From the NCBI RefSeq assembly GCF_965216805.1, contig NZ_CBDCGN010000002.1, forward strand, positions 496,001 to 560,000: a stretch of DNA of 64,000 bases. Direction: 5' to 3'. This stretch comes from Panacagrimonas sp965216805. Lineage in GTDB: Bacteria; Pseudomonadota; Gammaproteobacteria; Nevskiales; Nevskiaceae. The number at the start of each line of letters is the position of its first letter. Position 1 is the first letter of the stretch. The position numbers were made by a program, and so were the translations under genes. The notes under the pieces were generated by a model. That model saw only the letters and a program-made list of their open reading frames with translations, was not told the origin of the DNA and did not search any database. This document shows positions 60,102 to 64,000 of this stretch, piece after piece.

Positions 60102-62096
60102 ATGACCACCCGCCTTGATCTTGCCAACGCCATCCGCGCGCTTGCCATGGATGCGGTGCAAAAGGCGAACTCCGGGCACCCGGGCATGCCGATGGGCATG
60201 GCTGACATCGCCGAAGTGCTGTGGAACGACTTCCTCCAGCACGATCCGAAAGACCCGCACTGGTTCAACCGCGACCGCTTCGTGGTCAGTAATGGCCACG
60301 GCTCGATGCTGCTGTACGCGCTGCTGCACCTGACCGGCTACGACCTGCCGATCGAAGAGCTGAAGAATTTTCGGCAGCTGCACTCGAAGACGCCGGGTCA
60401 CCCCGAGAACGGCCTGACGCCGGGCGTGGAAACCACCACCGGCCCGCTCGGCCAGGGTTTCGCGAACGCGGTCGGCATGGCCATCGCCGAGGAACTGCTC
60501 GCCGCGCGCTTCAACCGCGACGGGTTCCCGCTGATCGATCACCGCACCTACGTGTTCGTCGGCGACGGCTGCCTGATGGAGGGCATCTCGCACGAAGCTG
60601 CCTCGCTGGCCGGCGTGATGGGCCTGGGCAAGCTCGTGGTGCTGTACGACGACAACAACATCTCCATCGACGGTGAGGTCCACGACTGGTTCGCCGACGA
60701 CACGCCGATGCGCTTCGAGGCCTACGGCTGGCAGGTGGTGCGCAATGTCAACGGCCACGATCCCAACGAGGTCCAGATCGCGCTGGAGACCGCCCGGGCG
60801 TCTGCCGACAAGCCCACCCTGATCTGTTGCAAGACCGTCATCGGCTTTGGGGCGCCCAACAAGCAGGGCAAGGAATCCAGCCACGGCTCGCCGTTGGGCG
60901 AGGCCGAGATCGCGCTGGCCCGCGAGCAGCTCAAGTGGCCGCACGCGCCGTTCGAGATTCCGGCCGAGATCCGCGCCGGTTGGGATGCGACCTCCAAGGG
61001 CTCCGAGCGCAGCACGGCGTGGAAGCAGATGCTCGATCGCTATGCCGCGGAGTTCGCCGCCGAGGGTGCAGAGCTGAAGCGTCGCATCGCGGGCGAGCTG
61101 CCGGCGGACTGGGAGCAGATTGCATCCGCGGCCGTCGCCAAGCTTGCAGCCGCGGACAAGCCGCTGGCGACGCGCAAATGCTCGCAGATGGCGCTCGAAG
61201 CCATCGCGCCGCAGCTGCCCGAACTGATTGGTGGCTCGGCTGACCTCACCGAATCCAACCTCACGCTTTGGAAGGGTGCGACCGCCTCGCGTGCGGGCAA
61301 TCCCACTGGCAATCACTTCAGCTGGGGCGTGCGCGAGTTCGGCATGGCCGCGGCCATGAACGGCATGGCGCTGCACGGCGGCATCATTCCCTACGGCGGC
61401 ACCTTCCTGGTGTTCTCCGACTACGCGCGCAACGCGGTGCGCATGTCGGCGCTGATGAAGATCGGTTCGATCTTCGTGTTCACCCACGACTCCATCGGCC
61501 TGGGCGAAGACGGCCCGACGCACCAAGCGGTCGAGCACGTGTCGAGCCTGCGGCTGATTCCGAACATGGAAACCTGGCGGCCGGCGGATGCGTTCGAGAC
61601 CGCGGTCGCGTGGCGTGCGGCCATCGAGCGGCGCAACGGCCCGAGCGTGCTCGCGCTGTCGCGCCAGAACCTGCCGCCGCAGGCGCACGGTGCGGATCAC
61701 GAGGCCGGTGCGCTGCGTGGCGGCTATGTCCTGCTGGAGCCCTTGAGCCCGCCGGACGCGCTGATCATCGCGACCGGGTCCGAGGTGAGCCTCGCGGTGG
61801 ACGCTGCGAAAAAAATGCATGCAGAAGGCCGCGCGGTGCGGGTGGTCTCCATGCCCTGCGCCGAGCGCTTCCTCAAGCAGGACGCCGCGTATCGCGACGC
61901 CGTGCTGCCCAAGTCGATCCGTGCGCGTGTCTCAGTCGAGGCCGGCATCACGCATTACTGGCGCGCCTTTGTCGGCGATGAGGGCATCGCGATGGGTGTG
62001 GATACCTTCGGCGAGTCTGCGCCCGCGCCGGCGGTGTTCAAGCACTTCGGTCTGACGGTGGACAACGTGGTTGCCGCGGTACAAGGACTTCTGTAG
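60102..62096 (+). CDS. tkt: Transketolase
   Basis: A 664-residue thiamine-diphosphate enzyme of the pentose phosphate pathway. Motifs: ANSGHPGMPMGMADIAEVLW, the ThDP-binding GDGCLMEGISHEAASLAGVMGLGKLVVLYDDN, GGSADLTESNLT, HDSIGLGEDGPTHQAVEHVSSLR and the C-terminal FGESAPAPAVFKHFGLTVD. It moves two-carbon units between sugar phosphates. The stop codon TAG is formed by the start of a GTAGCCCGG repeat. It precedes gap. Confidence 0.97.
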   Translation: MTTRLDLANAIRALAMDAVQKANSGHPGMPMGMADIAEVLWNDFLQHDPKDPHWFNRDRFVVSNGHGSMLLYALLHLTGYDLPIEELKNFRQLHSKTPGHPENGLTPGVETTTGPLGQGFANAVGMAIAEELLAARFNRDGFPLIDHRTYVFVGDGCLMEGISHEAASLAGVMGLGKLVVLYDDNNISIDGEVHDWFADDTPMRFEAYGWQVVRNVNGHDPNEVQIALETARASADKPTLICCKTVIGFGAPNKQGKESSHGSPLGEAEIALAREQLKWPHAPFEIPAEIRAGWDATSKGSERSTAWKQMLDRYAAEFAAEGAELKRRIAGELPADWEQIASAAVAKLAAADKPLATRKCSQMALEAIAPQLPELIGGSADLTESNLTLWKGATASRAGNPTGNHFSWGVREFGMAAAMNGMALHGGIIPYGGTFLVFSDYARNAVRMSALMKIGSIFVFTHDSIGLGEDGPTHQAVEHVSSLRLIPNMETWRPADAFETAVAWRAAIERRNGPSVLALSRQNLPPQAHGADHEAGALRGGYVLLEPLSPPDALIIATGSEVSLAVDAAKKMHAEGRAVRVVSMPCAERFLKQDAAYRDAVLPKSIRARVSVEAGITHYWRAFVGDEGIAMGVDTFGESAPAPAVFKHFGLTVDNVVAAVQGLL

Positions 62097-62173
62097 CCCG
62101 GTTTCGCTATAGCGAAGCCGGGACGCTTCCCGGGCGACGATCCCGGCTCCGCCCGCGGCGGAACCGGGCTACA
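62093..62173. repeat. GTAGCCCGG-type bracketing palindrome, copy 4
   Basis: Left arm GTAGCCCGG followed by TTTCGC-TATA-GCGAAG and CCGGGA, and inverse right arm TCCCGGCTCCGC...GGAACCGGGCTAC, with about 18 bases between. The GTAG of the left arm overlaps the transketolase stop codon, so the repeat ends the coding frame. It lies in the 123-base tkt-gap spacer. Confidence 0.75.
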
Positions 62174-62219
62174 CATTTCGCGGCGCGGTGTGCGTGCCGC
62201 ATTTGACGAGGACAGTGAA

Positions 62220-63224
62220 ATGGCAGTGAAGGTTGGCATCAATGGTTTCGGTCGCATCGGTCGCAACGTGCTGCGCGCCGCCGTGCAGAACTTCGGCAAG
62301 GACATCGAGATCGTCGGCATCAACGATCTGCTGGAGCCGGACTACCTCGCCTACATGCTGCAGTACGACTCGGTGCACGGCCGCTTCAAGGGCGAGATCG
62401 CAGTCAAGGACGGCGCGCTGTTCGTCAACGGATCGAGGATTCGTCTCACGCAGGAGCGCGATCCCGCGAACCTGAAGTGGGCCGAAATCGGCGCCGAGGT
62501 GGTTATCGAATCCACCGGCCTGTTCCTCGACAAGGTCACCGCGCAGAAGCATCTCGATGCGGGCGCCAAGAAGGTCGTGTTGTCGGCACCGAGCAAGGAC
62601 GACACCCCCATGTTCGTCTACGGCGTGAACCACAAGACCTACGCCGGCCAGGCCATCGTGTCGAATGCGTCGTGCACCACCAACTGCCTCGCGCCGCTGG
62701 CCAAGGTCATCCACGACAAGTGGGGCATCAAGCGCGGCCTGATGACCACCGTGCACGCGGCAACCGCGACGCAGAAGACCGTGGACGGCCCGAGCAACAA
62801 GGACTGGCGCGGCGGTCGCGGCATCCTCGAGAACATCATCCCGTCGAGCACCGGCGCTGCGAAGGCCGTTGGCGTCGTGATTCCCGAGCTCAACAAGAAG
62901 CTCACCGGCATGAGCTTCCGCGTGCCGACCTCCGACGTGTCGGTGGTGGACCTGACCTGCGAACTCGAAAAGCCCGCGACCTATGCCGAGATCTGCGCCG
63001 AGATGAAGGCGCAGTCCGAGGGCGCGCTCAAGGGCGTGCTCGGCTACACCGAGGACAAGGTCGTCGCCACGGATTTTGTCGGCGAGACGCGCACCTCGGT
63101 GTTCGACGCCGAGGCCGGCATCGCGCTCGACTCCACGTTCGTGAAGTTGGTGAGCTGGTACGACAACGAGTGGGGCTACTCGAACAAGTGCCTGGAGATG
63201 GTTCGCGTGGTGGCGGAAAAATAA
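62220..63224 (+). CDS. gap: Glyceraldehyde-3-phosphate dehydrogenase
   Basis: A 334-residue GAPDH: KVGINGFGRIGRNVLRAA (NAD site), the active-site signature SNASCTTNCLAP with Cys152, base His179 in TTVHAATATQ, and WYDNEWGYSNKCLEM at the C-terminus. It catalyses the oxidative phosphorylation step of glycolysis. The ATG giving MAVKVGINGF was chosen; a start 10 codons earlier lacks homology. Confidence 0.97.
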   Translation: MAVKVGINGFGRIGRNVLRAAVQNFGKDIEIVGINDLLEPDYLAYMLQYDSVHGRFKGEIAVKDGALFVNGSRIRLTQERDPANLKWAEIGAEVVIESTGLFLDKVTAQKHLDAGAKKVVLSAPSKDDTPMFVYGVNHKTYAGQAIVSNASCTTNCLAPLAKVIHDKWGIKRGLMTTVHAATATQKTVDGPSNKDWRGGRGILENIIPSSTGAAKAVGVVIPELNKKLTGMSFRVPTSDVSVVDLTCELEKPATYAEICAEMKAQSEGALKGVLGYTEDKVVATDFVGETRTSVFDAEAGIALDSTFVKLVSWYDNEWGYSNKCLEMVRVVAEK

Positions 63225-63240
63225 GGCTCGCGCGCTGCAA

Positions 63241-63269
63241 CAGAAACCCCGCCGATGGCGGGGTTTCTG
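63241..63269 (+). terminator. Stem-loop terminator after gap
   Basis: CAGAAACCCCGCC / GGCGGGGTTTCTG forms a 13-bp perfect stem with a 3-base loop, 16 bases past the gap stop. The T-rich run is inside the stem and only a short T stretch follows; likely a terminator, possibly bidirectional. Confidence 0.7.
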
Positions 63270-63362
63270 CGTTATGGGGGTATGCAAAGCCCTGCGCCTT
63301 GCCGACAATCATCGAGCGTCCGGGATAGGAAGATCGTCGCCCGGAAATCGGAGGAATCCCCC

Positions 63363-63947
63363 ATGTCCATTCCAGCCACCAAGACGGACCGCCACTACAC
63401 CTACGCGGACTATCTGAAATTTCCCGAGGATGAATGCTGGGAGATCATCGATGGCGTGGCGTACAGCATGTCGCCCGCGCCGTCGTCGAACCATCAGGAC
63501 ATAAGCGGCGAGTTGCTCGCTCAGGTCCACACCCAACTGCGCGGTAAGCCCTGCAAGGTCTTCGCCGCACCCTTCGATGTACGCTTCGAGGATTCCGACA
63601 AGACCGACAAGGTGGTGCAGCCCGATCTGCTGGTGGTCTGCGACCGCAGCAAGATCACGCCGCGCGGCCTGATCGGGGCGCCGGACTGGATCGTGGAAAT
63701 CCTGTCGGCGATCACCGCAGGCAAGGACCAGATTTTGAAGCGTGCCCTCTACGAGAAGCGCGGCGTGCGCGAGTACTGGCTGGTGCATCCGATTGATCGC
63801 GTCGTGACGATCCATCGCTTGGGTGCTGAGGGGCGTTACGGAGTGGCGGACGCGGCCTTGCTGCAAGGTCGGCTGCCGGTGTCCGCCGTGCCCGGTGTGG
63901 AGATCGACTGGGACCTGTGGCAGCCGCTGGAACAGGACGCGCTCTGA
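63363..63947 (+). CDS. Uma2 family (PD-(D/E)XK-like) endonuclease-fold protein
   Basis: A 194-residue Uma2/DUF820 protein: YTYADYLKFPEDECWEIIDGVAYSMSPAPSSNHQDISGELLAQVHTQL, then DKVVQPDLLVVCD and APDWIVEILS...KRALYEKRGVREYWLVHP. The Asp and Glu/Lys spacing fits a PD-(D/E)XK nuclease core. The family is abundant in cyanobacteria and some proteobacteria; its role is not established. Start chosen behind GGAGG. A stem-loop separates it from gap. No antitoxin-like partner is visible before the window end. Confidence 0.83.
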   Translation: MSIPATKTDRHYTYADYLKFPEDECWEIIDGVAYSMSPAPSSNHQDISGELLAQVHTQLRGKPCKVFAAPFDVRFEDSDKTDKVVQPDLLVVCDRSKITPRGLIGAPDWIVEILSAITAGKDQILKRALYEKRGVREYWLVHPIDRVVTIHRLGAEGRYGVADAALLQGRLPVSAVPGVEIDWDLWQPLEQDAL

Positions 63948-64000
63948 CTCTCCGCCGCGAGCGCGCGGCCGTTTTGACCTTGGTTTTTCAGGCGCGTCCC

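Noticed and set aside
59967..61820. 617-codon minus-strand frame over transketolase
   Set aside because: It is antisense to a highly conserved enzyme gene and shows no family pattern.
63255..63947. Uma2 gene as a toxin of a toxin-antitoxin pair
   Set aside because: No small antitoxin-like gene is next to it in the visible sequence, and Uma2 proteins are not established toxins.

Overview
The window is high-GC chromosomal DNA of a gammaproteobacterium, most likely a Xanthomonadales/Nevskiales-type (Lysobacterales) organism. The reasons are a classical S10-spc-alpha ribosomal gene order, a tyrS / M23-peptidase / anmK block, dapF followed by a DUF484 gene, yicC and gmk-rpoZ genes, a OxyR-type ahpC-ahpF locus, and dispersed GTAGCCCGG-type palindromes. 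The taxonomic placement is inferred from gene content only. I saw no rRNA, tRNA, CRISPR array, prophage or transposase gene.

Layout. 1-9863: end of the S10 operon, then the spc and alpha operons (rplP to rpmJ, then rpsM-rpsK-rpsD-rpoA-rplQ behind a promoter and ending at a terminator). Two spc spacers (rpsN-rpsH and rplF-rplR) are unusually long and contain inverted repeats. 10-17 kb: DAHP synthase, tyrS, a LysM/M23-type cell-wall hydrolase, anmK and priA. 17.3-21.2 kb: a nitrogen module, glnK plus two amt genes, behind a sigma-54 promoter and an NtrC-type site. 21.2-28.3 kb: small lipoprotein, DUF484 gene, dapF, GFA-domain protein, putative glycosyltransferase, two GST-like proteins, a TSUP permease, a hotdog thioesterase and an esterase-like lipoprotein. 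28.5-34.5 kb: an AraC-family regulator divergent from a thiolase / MaoC / MaoC / SDR / acyl-CoA ligase operon that looks like a beta-oxidation or sterol/terpenoid side-chain pathway. 34.7-46 kb: PPP phosphatase, alpha/beta hydrolase, MFS transporter, acyltransferase, hemE, TonB-dependent receptor, S-formylglutathione hydrolase, DUF3293 protein, acyl-CoA dehydrogenase and glutaminyl cyclase. 46.4-47.9 kb: a histone-H1-like Lys/Ala protein and yicC.

47.9-59.0 kb lies between yicC and gmk, which are often neighbours in gammaproteobacteria. It holds a small zinc-ribbon membrane protein, ahpC-ahpF with an OxyR-like tetramer site, four LysR regulators, an SDR, a FadL-type porin, a cytochrome c, and two gene remnants (C-terminus of an SDR; C-terminal cytochrome domain of a PQQ dehydrogenase). 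The part from about 50.6 to 56.4 kb is visibly poorer in G+C than its flanks and looks acquired and partly decayed. 59.0-64 kb: gmk, rpoZ (not followed by spoT), transketolase, GAPDH and a Uma2-family nuclease-like gene.

Between genes there are two repeat families: four bracketing GTAGCCCGG palindromes, three of them inside apparent operons, and a pair of about 127-bp MITE-like elements at 15.2 and 56.4 kb. No wholly new multi-gene system is evident. The best leads are the repeats, the Ala/Glu-rich tails shared by the two Amt proteins and the neighbouring lipoprotein, the lipid operon, and the composite island between yicC and gmk.
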